Source: Neoroseomonas eburnea
GTDB lineage: Bacteria; Pseudomonadota; Alphaproteobacteria; Acetobacterales; Acetobacteraceae
NCBI RefSeq assembly: GCF_018129005.1
Contig: NZ_JAAEDL010000027.1
Coordinates: forward strand, 1-64,000
Reading direction: 5' to 3'
Length of the DNA stretch: 64,000 nucleotides
The position numbers and the translations under genes are program-made. This document shows, piece by piece, positions 14,874 to 24,705 of this stretch. The notes under the pieces were generated by a model. That model did no database searches. It was given only the letters and a program-made list of their open reading frames with translations, and was not told the origin of the DNA. Position 1 is the first letter of the stretch, and each line of letters starts with the position of its first letter.

Positions 14874-17522
14874 ATGACCAGCAGCAACGACATCCGCGCC
14901 ACCTTCCTCGACTACTTCCGCCGCAACGGGCATGAGGTGGTGGAGAGCAGTCCGCTGGTCCCGCGCAACGACCCGACGCTGATGTTCGCGAACTCCGGCA
15001 TGGTGCAGTTCAAGAACGTCTTCACCGGCCAGGAAAAGCGCCCCTACACGCGGGCCACCACGGCGCAGAAATCGGTGCGCGCCGGCGGCAAGCACAACGA
15101 CCTGGACAATGTCGGCTACACCGCCCGGCACCACACCTTCTTCGAGATGCTGGGGAACTTCTCCTTCGGCGACTATTTCAAGGAACAGGCCATCGCCTAT
15201 GCCTGGGAACTGCTGACCAGGGACTTCGCCCTGCCGAAGGACCGGCTGCTGGTCACGGTGTTCTCCGAGGACGATGAGGCACCGGTCCACTGGAAGAAGA
15301 TCGCCGGCCTGCCGGACAGCCGCATCATCCGCATCCCGACTTCCGACAATTTCTGGCGCATGGGCGATACCGGCCCCTGCGGCCCCTGCTCCGAGATCTT
15401 CTTCGACCACGGCGACAAGATCCCGGGCGGCCCGCCGGGCTCGCCGGACGAGGATGGCGACCGGTTCATCGAGATCTGGAACCTGGTCTTCATGCAGTTC
15501 CTCGAGGAACCGGCCGGGACGCGCAACCCGCTGCCCAAGCCCTCGATCGACACCGGCATGGGGCTGGAGCGCTTCGCCGCCATCCTGCAGGGCAAGCACG
15601 ACAACTACGACACCGACACGCTGCGGGCGCTGATCCTGGCCTCCGCGGAAGCCACCGGCCAGGCGCCGGACGGCCCGTTCCGCGTCAGCCATCGCGTCGT
15701 CGCCGACCACCTGCGCGCCGGCGCCTTCCTGATCGCCGACGGCGTGCTGCCGTCGAACGAGGGCCGCGGCTACGTGCTGCGCCGCATCCTGCGCCGCGCG
15801 ATGCGCCACGCGCACATGCTGGGCGCGCGGGAGCCTCTGATGCACCGGCTGCTGCCGGCGCTGGTGCGGCAGATGGGCGCGGCCTATCCGGAACTGGTGC
15901 GCGCCGAGGCGCTCATCAGCGAGACGCTGCGGCTGGAAGAAACCCGCTTCCGTTCGCTGCTCGAACGCGGCCTGGGGCTGCTGGCGGAAGAGACCGGGAA
16001 GCTCGGCGCCGGCCAGACCCTGCCGGGCGAGGTCGCCTTCCGCCTCTATGACACCTACGGCTTCCCGCTCGACCTGACGCAGGACGCGCTGCGCGCCGAG
16101 GGCCGCCCGGTGGACGTGGAAGGCTTCAACGCCGCCATGGCCGAGCAGCGCAAGCGCGCCCGCGCCGCCTGGGCGGGCTCGGGCGAGGCCGCGACGGAAG
16201 GCGTGTGGTTCGACCTCAAGGAGAAGGTGGGGGCCTCCGAATTCCTCGGCTACACGACCGAGGTCGCGGAAGGCGAGATCGTCGCCATCGTCGCCGACGG
16301 CAAGCCGGTGGAGCGCGCCCCGGTCGGCACCGAGGTCGCCGTGCTGCTGAACCAGACGCCCTTCTACGCGGAATCCGGCGGCCAGGTCGGCGACACCGGC
16401 ATCATCCAGGCCGGCGAGGCCTGCCGGATCGAGGTGCGCGACACGCAGAAGAAGCTTGGCGCGCTGCACGTGCACCTGGGCATCGTGGTGCATGGCGAAG
16501 CCCGCACCGGCCTGGCGGTGACGGCGGAGGTGGAGCACGACCGCCGCTCGAAGATCCGCTCCCACCACTCGGCGACGCATCTGCTGCATGAGGCGCTGCG
16601 CCGCCGGCTCGGCACGCATGTGGCGCAGAAGGGCTCGCTGAACGCGCCCGACCGGCTGCGCTTCGATGTCTCCCAGCCGGTGCCGATGACCGAGGAGGAC
16701 CTGCACTGGGTCGAGGCCGAGGTGAACGCGCGCATCCGCGAGAATGCCGAGGTGGTCACGCGGCTGATGACGCCGGAAGCCGCCGTCGAGGCCGGCGCCA
16801 TGGCCCTCTTCGGCGAGAAGTACGGCGAGGAGGTCCGCGTCGTCGGCATGGGCCATGACCCGGCGGCGGTGGAGAAGCACGGCGTCTACTCGCTGGAGCT
16901 CTGCGGCGGCACGCATGTGCGGCGCACCGGCGACATCGGCCTGTTCAAGATCGTCGCCGAAGGCGCCGTCTCGGCCGGCATCCGGCGGGTGGAGGCCGTC
17001 ACCGGCGACGCCGCGCTCGCCTACATCGCCGAGATGGAGGAAAGCCTGCAGGCCGCGGCCGCGGTGCTGAAGGCGCAGCCTGGCGAGCTCGCCGGCCGCA
17101 TCAGCGCGCTGGTCGAGGAACGCCGCAAGCTGGAGCGCGAGGTCGCCGAGCTGCGCAAGAAGCTCGCGACCGGCGGCGGCGGGGCGGAGGTCGAGGAAGT
17201 CGCCGGGCTGCGGGTCGCGCTGCGCGACCTCGGCGAGGTCCCGGCCCGCGACCTGAAGGGTCTTGCCGAGGCTATCCTGAAGGGCGGCACGGCGGATGTC
17301 GTGGCGCTGGTCAGCACGGCGGAGGGCAAGGCCTCGATCGTCGTCGCGACCGGGGAGACGGCGAAGGGCAAGGCCGATGCCGTGGCGTTGGTGCGCGTGG
17401 CCTCCGCCGCGGTCGGCGGCAAGGGCGGTGGCGGGCGGCCGGACATGGCGCAGGCCGGCGGGCCGGAAGCGGCCAAGGCCGCCGAGGCGCTGGCCGCCGT
17501 GAAGGCGGCGCTGGCCGGGTGA
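14874..17522 (+). CDS. alaS: Alanyl-tRNA synthetase
   Basis: AlaS charges tRNA-Ala and edits mischarged Ser and Gly. The 882-residue protein has class II motif 1 ([32 protein letters not shown]), motif 2 ([23 protein letters not shown]), motif 3 ([13 protein letters not shown]), the editing-domain zinc motif [13 protein letters not shown] with a later [13 protein letters not shown], and the C-terminal coiled-coil plus DHHA1-like domain ending in [11 protein letters not shown]. Full length. Its last codons overlap the GTG start of the P1 peptidase gene (GTGA at 17519-17522). Confidence 0.97.
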   Translation: MTSSNDIRATFLDYFRRNGHEVVESSPLVPRNDPTLMFANSGMVQFKNVFTGQEKRPYTRATTAQKSVRAGGKHNDLDNVGYTARHHTFFEMLGNFSFGDYFKEQAIAYAWELLTRDFALPKDRLLVTVFSEDDEAPVHWKKIAGLPDSRIIRIPTSDNFWRMGDTGPCGPCSEIFFDHGDKIPGGPPGSPDEDGDRFIEIWNLVFMQFLEEPAGTRNPLPKPSIDTGMGLERFAAILQGKHDNYDTDTLRALILASAEATGQAPDGPFRVSHRVVADHLRAGAFLIADGVLPSNEGRGYVLRRILRRAMRHAHMLGAREPLMHRLLPALVRQMGAAYPELVRAEALISETLRLEETRFRSLLERGLGLLAEETGKLGAGQTLPGEVAFRLYDTYGFPLDLTQDALRAEGRPVDVEGFNAAMAEQRKRARAAWAGSGEAATEGVWFDLKEKVGASEFLGYTTEVAEGEIVAIVADGKPVERAPVGTEVAVLLNQTPFYAESGGQVGDTGIIQAGEACRIEVRDTQKKLGALHVHLGIVVHGEARTGLAVTAEVEHDRRSKIRSHHSATHLLHEALRRRLGTHVAQKGSLNAPDRLRFDVSQPVPMTEEDLHWVEAEVNARIRENAEVVTRLMTPEAAVEAGAMALFGEKYGEEVRVVGMGHDPAAVEKHGVYSLELCGGTHVRRTGDIGLFKIVAEGAVSAGIRRVEAVTGDAALAYIAEMEESLQAAAAVLKAQPGELAGRISALVEERRKLEREVAELRKKLATGGGGAEVEEVAGLRVALRDLGEVPARDLKGLAEAILKGGTADVVALVSTAEGKASIVVATGETAKGKADAVALVRVASAAVGGKGGGGRPDMAQAGGPEAAKAAEALAAVKAALAG

Positions 17523-18622
17523 GCGAGACGGCGCGCGTCCGTGCGCGGGCGCTGGGGCTCGCGCCCGGCATCTTCCCGCCCGGCGCGCACAACGCCATCA
17601 CCGACGTCGCCGGCGTGCGCGTCGGGCAGGTGACGTTGATCGAGGGCGACGCCACGCGTACCGGCGTGACCGCCATCATCCCGCACCCCGGCAACCCGTT
17701 CCAGGACCGGGTGCCGGCGGGGCTTGCCGTCATCAACGGCTTCGGCAAGCTCGCCGGCGCGACGCAGGTGGCGGAACTCGGCGAGATCGAGACGCCCATC
17801 GTGCTGACCAACACCCTCGCCGTCGGGCGGGCGGTGGAGGCGCTGGTGGACTGGACCCTGGCGCGCCCGGGCAATGAGCAGGTCACCAGCGTCAACGCCT
17901 TCGTCGGCGAAACCAATGACGGGCGGCTGAACGACATCCGCGCCCGCGGCGTGACGCGGGAACACGTGCTCGCTGCGCTGGAGGGTGCGGCAGATGGGCC
18001 CGTCGCGGAAGGCTGCGTCGGCGCCGGCACCGGGACCATGGCCTTCGGATGGAAGGGCGGCATCGGCACGTCGTCCCGCCTGTTGCCGGAAGCCCTCGGC
18101 GGATGGCGCATCGGCGCGCTGGTGCAGGCGAATTACGGCGGCGTGCTGACGATGGACGGCATCCCGGTCGGGCACGAGCTCGGCCGCTGGTATCTCAAGG
18201 AACACACGGACCGCGGTGACGCGGACGGCTCGGTGATGGTGATCATCGCGACCGATGCGCCGCTGTCGGACCGCAACCTGACGCGCCTGGCGACGCGCGC
18301 CATGGCCGGCCTGGCGCGCACCGGCGCGGCGTTCAGCGACGGGTCGGGCGACTACGCGCTCGCCTTCTCGACGCATCCCGGCGTGCGGCGCACGGCGGAG
18401 CGGCGCGCGCATCAGGCGATCATCGCCGACTGGCCCAATGACCGCATGTCGCCGCTGTTCCAGGCGGCGGCGGAGGCGGTGGAGGAAGCGGTGCTCAACG
18501 CGCTGACCATGGCCACGACGGTGATCGGCCGTGACGGCCGTACCGGGCGACGTGCGAAGGGGGAGGCGATCGACCTCGACGCGCTGCGCGCCGTGCTGGT
18601 GCGACACGGGAGGGGCGCATGA
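17519..18622 (+). CDS. P1-family (DmpA-type) aminopeptidase
   Basis: P1 peptidases are N-terminal-nucleophile hydrolases that cut themselves and then remove N-terminal residues from small peptides or beta-peptides. The 367-residue protein shows the N-terminal [15 protein letters not shown], the [21 protein letters not shown] loop, QANYGG, and the cleavage site between G237 and S238 in [17 protein letters not shown], where S238 would be the nucleophile. It has no signal peptide. It starts with GTG overlapping alaS and overlaps the next gene by four bases, so the three genes are likely one operon. Confidence 0.88.
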   Translation: MSETARVRARALGLAPGIFPPGAHNAITDVAGVRVGQVTLIEGDATRTGVTAIIPHPGNPFQDRVPAGLAVINGFGKLAGATQVAELGEIETPIVLTNTLAVGRAVEALVDWTLARPGNEQVTSVNAFVGETNDGRLNDIRARGVTREHVLAALEGAADGPVAEGCVGAGTGTMAFGWKGGIGTSSRLLPEALGGWRIGALVQANYGGVLTMDGIPVGHELGRWYLKEHTDRGDADGSVMVIIATDAPLSDRNLTRLATRAMAGLARTGAAFSDGSGDYALAFSTHPGVRRTAERRAHQAIIADWPNDRMSPLFQAAAEAVEEAVLNALTMATTVIGRDGRTGRRAKGEAIDLDALRAVLVRHGRGA

Positions 18623-19233
18623 GGCGGGCATTGCTCGCCGCGGCGGCGCTGCTCGCCGTCGCGCTGCCGGCCGCGGAAGCGGCGCGCACCACGCTGCGCG
18701 CGACCCGCCCCGGCGCGCCGCCGCTGACCCTGCGCGCGGCATCCAGCCAGGAGCATTGGGTGATCTCCGTCCTCGAGGGCGGCATCGAGAGCCAGCGGAT
18801 CGAGGTGCAGTCCGACCTGCCGGACGTGCTGCCCTGGCTGGCGGACACCAATGGCGACGGTGCGGCGGACCTGTGGGTGCCGGTGATCGGCGGCAACGCG
18901 AACACCGCCTGGGATGTCTGGATCATGCAGCCCGGGGAGGCCCGCTTCCGCCGCGCGGGCGAGGTCGGCGGGCTTGGCTTCTCGCGCGATTCCGCGGGGC
19001 GGCTGATCGCGCTCGGGCGCAATGGCTGCTGCAGCCTGTCCTACACCTTCCATACCTTCGATGCCGAGGGGAGGCTGCGGGAGGCGTTTTCCGTCGAGCG
19101 GCAGCTCGACGATCTCGGCCGCGGGACCTGCGAGCCGGTGGCCATCGCCATGGAGCCGCCGGCAGCGGCGGTGCGCGCGACCTGCGCCTTGCGGCCGGGG
19201 CAGATGCCCGGGACGCCTCTGCGCGGACGCTGA
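18619..19233 (+). CDS. Unknown secreted protein with a DxNxDG motif
   Basis: A 204-residue protein with a signal peptide ([23 protein letters not shown]). The mature part contains DTNGDGAADLWVPV, a calcium-loop or FG-GAP-like motif, one Cys pair NGCC and two other Cys residues, all compatible with a periplasmic beta protein. I know no function. It is translationally coupled to the P1 peptidase (ATGA at 18619-18622) and ends the alaS operon; a mosaic of small hairpins follows it. Confidence 0.75.
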   Translation: MRRALLAAAALLAVALPAAEAARTTLRATRPGAPPLTLRAASSQEHWVISVLEGGIESQRIEVQSDLPDVLPWLADTNGDGAADLWVPVIGGNANTAWDVWIMQPGEARFRRAGEVGGLGFSRDSAGRLIALGRNGCCSLSYTFHTFDAEGRLREAFSVERQLDDLGRGTCEPVAIAMEPPAAAVRATCALRPGQMPGTPLRGR

Positions 19234-19238
19234 CGGAT

Positions 19239-19375
19239 CGAGGGGGCGCCGCCCCCTCGAACTCCCCCGCCAGGGGACACGGTCCCCTGGACCCGCGAGA
19301 ACTCAAGTCATGGTTTCCAAAGGCCTTTCGGCCTTTGGTGGGGTGAGGCGCGGAGAGGGGCAAAGCCCCTCTCCG
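19239..19375. repeat. Palindromic intergenic mosaic, family A copy 1
   Basis: Four short hairpins follow each other: CGAGGGGGC/GCCCCCTCG (19239-19259), CCAGGGGAC/GTCCCCTGG (19270-19290), CCAAAGGCC/GGCCTTTGG around TTTC (19317-19338), and CGGAGAGGGGC/GCCCCTCTCCG (19351-19375). The third hairpin and its flank CAAGTCATGGTTTCC recur twice at 56.2-56.3 kb. The block separates two convergent genes and may also stop transcription. Confidence 0.75.
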
Positions 19376-19431
19376 ATTCCCTCATCGGGCGGGTTCGCGC
19401 GCATGGGGCAAGGCCTCCCTCGGCACCGCCG

Positions 19432-20103
19432 TCAGGACGATTTCAGCGCATCCCGCGCCGCGGATCGGAACTCCCGCCGGTGCAATTCCCGCAGCACCAG
19501 CATGCTCGCGAGCATCAGCGCGACCGGGTGGATGATCCAGGCGAGCGCGGCCAGCCCGAAGTAGAACGACCGCAGCCCCGTGTTGAAGTGCCGCGCGCCG
19601 CGGTTGGCGAGCCGCGCCGCGGCCTCGGCATGCGCGATCGCCGCCGGGTCGCAGGGCATGCCGACGACCAGGGTGCTCGTGTAGTTGAACTGCCGCAGCG
19701 CCCAGGTCAGCTCGAAGAAGGCGTTGACGAAGATCACCAGGAGCAGGCCGATCTTCACCTCCCACATCGCATCGTCGGGCACCGTGCTCCAGGGCAGGGC
19801 CGCGACCACGCGCCGGCCGATGTCCGGCGCCGCCAGCATCGCCACCAGCCCGCCCAGCAGCAGGATGGAGGTGGTGGCGAGGAAGGAGGTCGAGGACATC
19901 AGGTTGCCGATCGCCGAGATGTCGGCGATGCGGTTCTCCCGCGGCAGGGCGGAGAGCATCCAGCGCCGGCGGTGCTCGTCCATCGCCGCGATCACGCTCT
20001 TCGCGCGGATCGAGGGCACGCGGTCCACGATCAGCGCATAGACCACCCAGCAGAGGCCGAAGATGGCGAGGGCGATCCAGTCGAGGAGGGTCAGCGGCAG
20101 CAT
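19432..20103 (-). CDS. DUF599 family membrane protein
   Basis: A 223-residue integral membrane protein with about four TM helices: LDWIALAIFGLCWVVYALIV, a central pair around SFLATTSILLLGGLVAML and KIGLLLVIFVNAFFELTWALRQFNY, and FYFGLAALAWIIHPVALMLASMLVL. The conserved RHFNTGLRSFYFGLAALAWIIHP is characteristic of DUF599. The function is not known. It stands alone between the repeat mosaic and the end of icd on the same strand; the gap of 90 bases to icd contains a hairpin. Confidence 0.85.
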   Translation of the reverse strand: MLPLTLLDWIALAIFGLCWVVYALIVDRVPSIRAKSVIAAMDEHRRRWMLSALPRENRIADISAIGNLMSSTSFLATTSILLLGGLVAMLAAPDIGRRVVAALPWSTVPDDAMWEVKIGLLLVIFVNAFFELTWALRQFNYTSTLVVGMPCDPAAIAHAEAAARLANRGARHFNTGLRSFYFGLAALAWIIHPVALMLASMLVLRELHRREFRSAARDALKSS

Positions 20104-20138
20104 GGCGGGACCCTAGCGCGGGGAGGGCATGAATCGGA

Positions 20139-20168
20139 ACGGCCGCCGCGGTTTCCCGCGACGGCCGT
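20139..20168 (-). terminator. Hairpin after icd
   Basis: Arms 20139-20151 and 20156-20168 (ACGGCCGCCGCGG with CCGCGACGGCCGT) pair over 13 bases with one mismatch. It begins 26 bases beyond the icd stop, in position for a terminator, but without a T-run. Confidence 0.45.
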
Positions 20169-20193
20169 CCGAACTCGCCGGAAAGAGGCCGGG

Positions 20194-21411
20194 TCAGGCC
20201 ATCTTCTTCTGCAGGTTCTCGTCCAGCTTGGCGAGGAAGGCCTGGGTGTTGAGCCAGGGCTGGTCCTTGCCGATCAGGATGGCGAGGTCCTTCGTCATAT
20301 GGCCGCTCTCGACCGTCTCGATGCAGACCTGCTCGAGCGCATTGGCGAAGTCCACCACGTCCGGCGTGCCGTCGAACTTGCCGCGATAGGCGAGGCCGCG
20401 CGTCCAGGCGAAGATGGAGGCGATCGGGTTGGTCGAGGTCTCGCGGCCCTTCTGGTGCTCGCGGTAGTGGCGCGTCACCGTGCCGTGCGCCGCCTCGGAT
20501 TCGACCGTCGAGCCGTCCGGGGAGAGCAGCACGGAGGTCATCAGGCCGAGCGAGCCGAAGCCCTGCGCCACGATGTCGGACTGCACGTCGCCGTCGTAGT
20601 TCTTGCAGGCCCAGACATAGCCGCCTTCCCACTTCAGGGCGCAGGCCACCATGTCGTCGATCAGGCGGTCCTCGTAGGTCAGGCCGGCGGCCTTGAACTT
20701 CTCCGCGAACTCCTCGTCGAAGATGCGGCGGAAGATGTCCTTGAACTCGCCGTCATAGGCCTTGAGGATCGTGTTCTTGTGGCTGAAGTAGACCGAGTAG
20801 CCACGGGCGAGGCCGTAGTTGAGGCTGGCGCGGGCGAAGCCCTCGATCGACTTGCGGGTGTTGTGCATGCCCATCAGCACGCCGCCGCCGGCGGGGAAGT
20901 TGGTGACTTCGAGTTCGACCGGCTGGCCGCCGCCTTCCGGCGTCCAGGTCAGGGTGGCCTTGCCCGCGCCGGGGATCTTGGTCTCGGCGGCGCGGTAGAT
21001 GTCGCCATAGGCATGGCGGCCGACGACGATCGGCTTCGACCAATGCGGCACCAGGCGCGGCACGTTCCGGCAGATGATCGGCTCGCGGAAGATCGTGCCG
21101 TCGAGGATGTTGCGGATGGTCCCGTTCGGGGACTTCCACATCTTCTTGAGGCCGAATTCCTTCACTCGGGCCTCGTCCGGCGTGATGGTCGCGCACTTCA
21201 CGGCGACGCCGTACTGCTTGGTGGCGTTGGCGGAATCGACCGTGATCTGGTCGTCCGTCTCGTCGCGCTTCTGGATGCCGAGGTCGTAGTACTTCAGGTC
21301 GATATCGAGATAGGGGAGGATCAGCTTGTCCTTGATGAACCCCCAGATGATGCGGGTCATCTCGTCCCCGTCCATCTCGACGACGGGGGTCTTCACCTTG
21401 ATCTTGGCCAT
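20194..21411 (-). CDS. icd: Isocitrate dehydrogenase (NADP+)
   Basis: This TCA-cycle enzyme oxidises isocitrate to 2-oxoglutarate and CO2. The 405-residue protein is the homodimeric, eukaryote-like type (not E. coli-like): it begins [23 protein letters not shown], has the substrate loop [19 protein letters not shown], the metal-binding [44 protein letters not shown], and ends with the normal [28 protein letters not shown]. Length is standard. The ATG is preceded by AGAGGA. It is transcribed alone from the 366-base upstream gap. Confidence 0.97.
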   Translation of the reverse strand: MAKIKVKTPVVEMDGDEMTRIIWGFIKDKLILPYLDIDLKYYDLGIQKRDETDDQITVDSANATKQYGVAVKCATITPDEARVKEFGLKKMWKSPNGTIRNILDGTIFREPIICRNVPRLVPHWSKPIVVGRHAYGDIYRAAETKIPGAGKATLTWTPEGGGQPVELEVTNFPAGGGVLMGMHNTRKSIEGFARASLNYGLARGYSVYFSHKNTILKAYDGEFKDIFRRIFDEEFAEKFKAAGLTYEDRLIDDMVACALKWEGGYVWACKNYDGDVQSDIVAQGFGSLGLMTSVLLSPDGSTVESEAAHGTVTRHYREHQKGRETSTNPIASIFAWTRGLAYRGKFDGTPDVVDFANALEQVCIETVESGHMTKDLAILIGKDQPWLNTQAFLAKLDENLQKKMA

Positions 21412-21777
21412 GCCTGTCCTCTGCGGGGCGTGCGTTGAGCGGGCCTGACCCGGAGGCGGCCGGCGCGGCCGGAAATTGCACCGGCCGGGCGGGGGGGGCA
21501 AGCCCGGCCCTGGCGGAAGTGCCCGGAGGGGGCCGGCCCGGCACGTCCTGGCGTCCATATCGTATGAACGGCGCAGCAACGACGGCGGCCGTGCGCGGGT
21601 TCTGCCACCATCGGCAAGCAGGGCGACCACCCGGTGGCGCTCCTGGTCGCCACCATGAGGCGCGGCTTTTGCCCGGCCTGGCGAACCGGCGGCCCGCACG
21701 TTGAATCTGCGGCCCGCGGCCGAACCACATCTGCGGCCCGCCGCCAAACCGGCGGGGGCCGCAGACCCGGGGGCAGG
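21412..21777. other. 366-base intergenic region upstream of icd
   Basis: I find no convincing gene here. It should contain the icd promoter on the minus strand. Its right part holds a near-tandem repeat of 21 bases starting TCTGCGGCCCGC (21706-21726 and 21730-21750, period 24) whose second unit pairs with CCGCAGA at 21759-21765. Confidence 0.5.
21730..21765 (-). terminator. Stem-loop after the MBL-fold gene
   Basis: TCTGCGGCC at the left pairs with GGCCGCAGA at the right, extended by CGCCG/CGGCG, to give a long GC stem with small bulges. It lies 12 bases beyond the stop of the leftward metallo-hydrolase gene and probably ends that transcript. Confidence 0.45.
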
Positions 21778-22764
21778 TCAGCCGAGGCTGGTCACATCCA
21801 TCGGAGTAGGCATCCAGGCATAGCCCTCCCCTTCCTTGGCCAGGTTGCCGATGCCCGGCCAGGGGAAGTGGTATGAAAGGATGGTCGGCCGATCCGTCGC
21901 GAAACGTTCGAGCAGGCGGGATCTGGTCTGCGCCGAGAGCTTCGGGTCGGTGTCGTAGGCGAATTCCCACAGCGGATGGCGCAGCAGCAGCACCTGGTGG
22001 TGGGCCAGGTCGCCGGTGTTGATCATCACCTGCGGGCCGGAGGCGATGGCGTAGATCATGTGCCCGACCGTATGGCCAGGGGCGGAGATGGCGGTGACAC
22101 CGGGCACCACTTCCCGCCCGTCCTGCACCATGATCATGCGGTCGCGGTAGGCGGCGAGGTTCTTCTTCGCCCCGTCGATGAAGGGCACCATGAAGGCCGG
22201 GCCGCGCTTGTTGGCGTCGTCCGTCCAGAACCTGAGGTCGGCCTCGCTGACCGCGACCTGGGCGTTGGGGAAGTTGCGGTTGCCCTGCGCATCCACCAGC
22301 GCCCAGCAATGATCGCAATGCGCATGCGTCAGCGCGACGATGTCGATCTGCGCCGGGTCGATGCCGGCGGCGCGCAGGTTGCGCAGCAGGCGGCCGGTGG
22401 TCGGGCCGAACATGCGGCTGGCCTCGCCCATGCTGTCGCCCATGCCGGTGTCGAACAGGATCAGGTGCCGGCCGGTGTTGAGCACCAGCGCATTCTGCTC
22501 GAGCGTCGCGGCATTCGGGTCGAGGAAGTGCGCGCGCAGCAAGGCCCCGATCTCCCCGGGGCGGGAGCCGGTGAAGGCATCATCGGGCTTGCCGAGCGGC
22601 AGCGAGCCGTCGGAAACGACGGTCGCTTCGTAGTCCCCGAAGCGGAAGCGGTACCAGGCCGGTGCGCCCCGGCCCACGAAGGGGGCGGCCGCCTCGGCCC
22701 TGATCAGGGGCAGCGTTGCGGCCGCAGCCCCGGCGCCCAGAAGGGCGCGGCGAGAGATCGTCAT
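21778..22764 (-). CDS. Tat-exported metallo-beta-lactamase-fold hydrolase
   Basis: A 328-residue MBL-fold protein, probably a periplasmic zinc hydrolase. The N-terminus MTISRRALLGAGAAAATLPLIRAEAAAP is a Tat-type signal (SRRALLG). The metal motif is THAHCDHCW (H-x-H-C-D-H), with a further ligand in SAPGHTVGHM and a likely bridging Asp in NTGDLAHH. The layout resembles quorum-lactonase-like and SoxH-like MBL proteins, but the substrate cannot be read from sequence. It is a single leftward gene, divergent from the small membrane protein gene. Confidence 0.85.
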   Translation of the reverse strand: MTISRRALLGAGAAAATLPLIRAEAAAPFVGRGAPAWYRFRFGDYEATVVSDGSLPLGKPDDAFTGSRPGEIGALLRAHFLDPNAATLEQNALVLNTGRHLILFDTGMGDSMGEASRMFGPTTGRLLRNLRAAGIDPAQIDIVALTHAHCDHCWALVDAQGNRNFPNAQVAVSEADLRFWTDDANKRGPAFMVPFIDGAKKNLAAYRDRMIMVQDGREVVPGVTAISAPGHTVGHMIYAIASGPQVMINTGDLAHHQVLLLRHPLWEFAYDTDPKLSAQTRSRLLERFATDRPTILSYHFPWPGIGNLAKEGEGYAWMPTPMDVTSLG

Positions 22765-22900
22765 GTCCTGTGTTTCCCCATTCTTGTCGTGGCAGCCGGG
22801 ACGGGCCTGCGCCGGGAGGCTATGGTCTGGCGGACACGCAGGGCCAGCCGCAGTTGCGGCGCGAGGCTACACACTACCGTGACGGGAAAGGAAGATACCG

Positions 22901-23089
22901 ATGATCCTCCGCGTGATCGGGGCCGGCATCCTCGGCACCGCCGTGGCGACCGCGGCGGCCATGACGGCGGTGGCCGTCGGCGGGGCGGGGCTGGCCTTGC
23001 TGGCCTGCGCCGCGAAGCGACGGGCGGCGGCGCGCTCGGCCTGGCCCGAGGAGCAGGAGGCCCCGCCGGCGCCGGCCGAGGAGGCCTGA
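22901..23089 (+). CDS. Small membrane protein, 62 aa
   Basis: A 62-residue protein with one or two hydrophobic, Ala/Gly-rich segments (MILRVIGAGILGTAVATAAAMTAVAVGGAGLALLACAA), a basic patch KRRAAARSAW, and an acidic, Pro-rich tail. AAGGAAG lies six bases before the ATG, which supports translation. I do not recognise a family. It diverges from the MBL-fold gene, 136 bases away, and is followed by the large family B inverted repeat. Confidence 0.55.
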   Translation: MILRVIGAGILGTAVATAAAMTAVAVGGAGLALLACAAKRRAAARSAWPEEQEAPPAPAEEA

Positions 23090-23486
23090 GAAGCCTGGCA
23101 CAGCGATGCCGCTCAGGGGCCGTCCACCGCATAAGTTTGGAAACGCGCCCCGCGGCGCGTTTCAGGGTCCGGCACCGGCCCGCACCCCCCGCCCGGCCAC
23201 CCATTCCAGCATGCTGACGTGGGTGGCCGAGTGGGGGGTGACGGCCGGTGCTGGACTTTCAGACGGTTTCCGAGGGCCGGGCCTGTCGCTTGGGCCGGCG
23301 CGCCGGGCATGGTTCGGTCGGCCCCTCGCGCCGGGCCCGTGCCGCCTTGCCCGGTGCAGGCGAGGGCGCTACGCGCGGCGCTGAGGTGACGCTACGGTCC
23401 CGCCGACACGATTGGCCGCACCGTGCGGCGCGCATCGCGGACAGGGCATCGGGTTCGGCATAGCCGGGGCGGCGTTGGAGGAAGGC
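23090..23486. other. 397-base intergenic region with a large inverted repeat
   Basis: No gene is convincing here. The left two thirds is the family B inverted pair described separately (23140-23274); the right part should carry the promoter of the flavin monooxygenase gene. Confidence 0.5.
23140..23274. repeat. Family B element, inverted pair forming a long hairpin
   Basis: Left to right: GAAACGCGCC/GGCGCGTTTC small hairpin (23140-23163); then GTCCGGCACCGGCC (23167-23180) pairing with GGCCGGTGCTGGAC (23243-23256), CACCCCCC (23183-23190) with GGGGGGTG (23233-23240), and GGCCACCCA (23195-23203) with TGGGTGGCC (23220-23228), around the palindrome CAGCATGCTG. The right side continues into ACTTTCAGACGGTTTCCGAG. 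The same sequence recurs at 13274-13323 and 33758-33789. Confidence 0.75.
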
Positions 23487-24698
23487 ATGCGGGTCCTGAT
23501 CGCGGGGGGTGGTGTGGGCGGGCTGACCCTGGCGCTGTCGCTGCGGGAACGCGGCATCGCCTGCACCGTCTTCGAGGCGGCCGAGCAGATCCGGCCGCTC
23601 GGCGTCGGCATCAACACGCTGCCGCATGCGATCCGGGAACTGGCGGCTCTGGGGCTGCTGCCGGCACTCGACGCCGTCGCGGTGCGGACGCGCGAGCTGC
23701 GCTACCTCAACCGCTTCGGCCAGGAGATCTGGGTCGAGAAGCGCGGCACCTGGGCCGGCCACGAGGTGCCGCAATTCTCCATCCATCGCGGCCATCTGCA
23801 TGAGGTGCTGTGGAGGGCGGCGCTGGAGCGGCTCGGGCCGGAGGCGCTGGTGACGGGCGCGCGCTTCGCCGGCTTCGAGCAGGACGCCGACGGCGTGACG
23901 GCGCGCTTCGCCGATGGGCGCGCGGCGCGCGGCGAGGTGCTGGTCGGCGCGGACGGCATCCATTCGGTCCTGCGCGCGGCGCTGCACCCCGACGATGGCG
24001 GCATCCGCTGGAACGGCATCCAGATGTGGCGCGGCGCGGTGGACTGGCCGGCATTCGAGGGCGGCGACACCATGATCGTCGCCGGCGACATGGCCGAGAA
24101 GCTGGTGCTCTATCCGATCGCCGCCGGGGCCACGCCCGGCGCGCGTTTCACCAACTGGGTGGTGTGCGCGCAGATCGGCGACCCGTCGCGCCCGCCGCCG
24201 CGGCGCGAGGACTGGTCGCGCCCCGGACGGCTCGAGGAAGTGCTGCCGCATGTCGCGCGTTTCCGCATCCCGTTCCTCGACGTGGAATCGCTGGTGCGGG
24301 CGACGCCGGAATTCTGGGAATACCCGATGTGCGACCGCGACCCGCTGCCATGGTGGACGAAGGGCCGGGTGACGCTGCTCGGCGATGCGGCGCATCCGAT
24401 GTATCCGGTGGGTTCGAACGGCGCGTCGCAGGCGGTGATCGATGCGCGTTGCCTGGCTGCGCTGCTGGCGGATCGGCCGGTGGCGGAGGCGCTGGCGGCC
24501 TACGAGGTGGAGCGCCTGCCGAAGACTGCCGAGATCGTGCGCACCAACCGCAAGGGCGGGCCGGAGCGCGTGGTGGACGTGGTGTCCGAGCGCGCGCCGG
24601 AGGGCTTCGCGCGGCTGGAGGATGTCATCGCGCGGGATGAGCTTGCCGCCATCGCCGGCGGCTACGCCGCCATGGCGGGATTCTCCGCGCCGCGTTAG
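23487..24698 (+). CDS. FAD-dependent monooxygenase (salicylate-hydroxylase type)
   Basis: A 403-residue group A flavoprotein hydroxylase. It has the Rossmann GAGG motif variant VLIAGGGVGGLTLALSLRERG at the N-terminus, the DG motif GEVLVGADGIHSVLR, and the second FAD motif GRVTLLGDAAHPMYPVGSNGASQAVIDARCLA. Such enzymes hydroxylate aromatic rings with NAD(P)H and O2; the substrate is not evident, and PhzS-like or ubiquinone-type roles are alternatives. GGAGGAAGG precedes the ATG. A 12-base hairpin lies just after the stop. Confidence 0.85.
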   Translation: MRVLIAGGGVGGLTLALSLRERGIACTVFEAAEQIRPLGVGINTLPHAIRELAALGLLPALDAVAVRTRELRYLNRFGQEIWVEKRGTWAGHEVPQFSIHRGHLHEVLWRAALERLGPEALVTGARFAGFEQDADGVTARFADGRAARGEVLVGADGIHSVLRAALHPDDGGIRWNGIQMWRGAVDWPAFEGGDTMIVAGDMAEKLVLYPIAAGATPGARFTNWVVCAQIGDPSRPPPRREDWSRPGRLEEVLPHVARFRIPFLDVESLVRATPEFWEYPMCDRDPLPWWTKGRVTLLGDAAHPMYPVGSNGASQAVIDARCLAALLADRPVAEALAAYEVERLPKTAEIVRTNRKGGPERVVDVVSERAPEGFARLEDVIARDELAAIAGGYAAMAGFSAPR

Positions 24699-24705
24699 AG
24701 CAGAT

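Noticed and set aside
14025-16916. A very long open frame on the minus strand opposite the hydrolase and alaS
   Set aside because: It is a by-product of high GC. The plus strand has strong family motifs of alaS and a ribosome-site-supported hydrolase, and the antisense product is Arg/His/Gly-rich with no motif.
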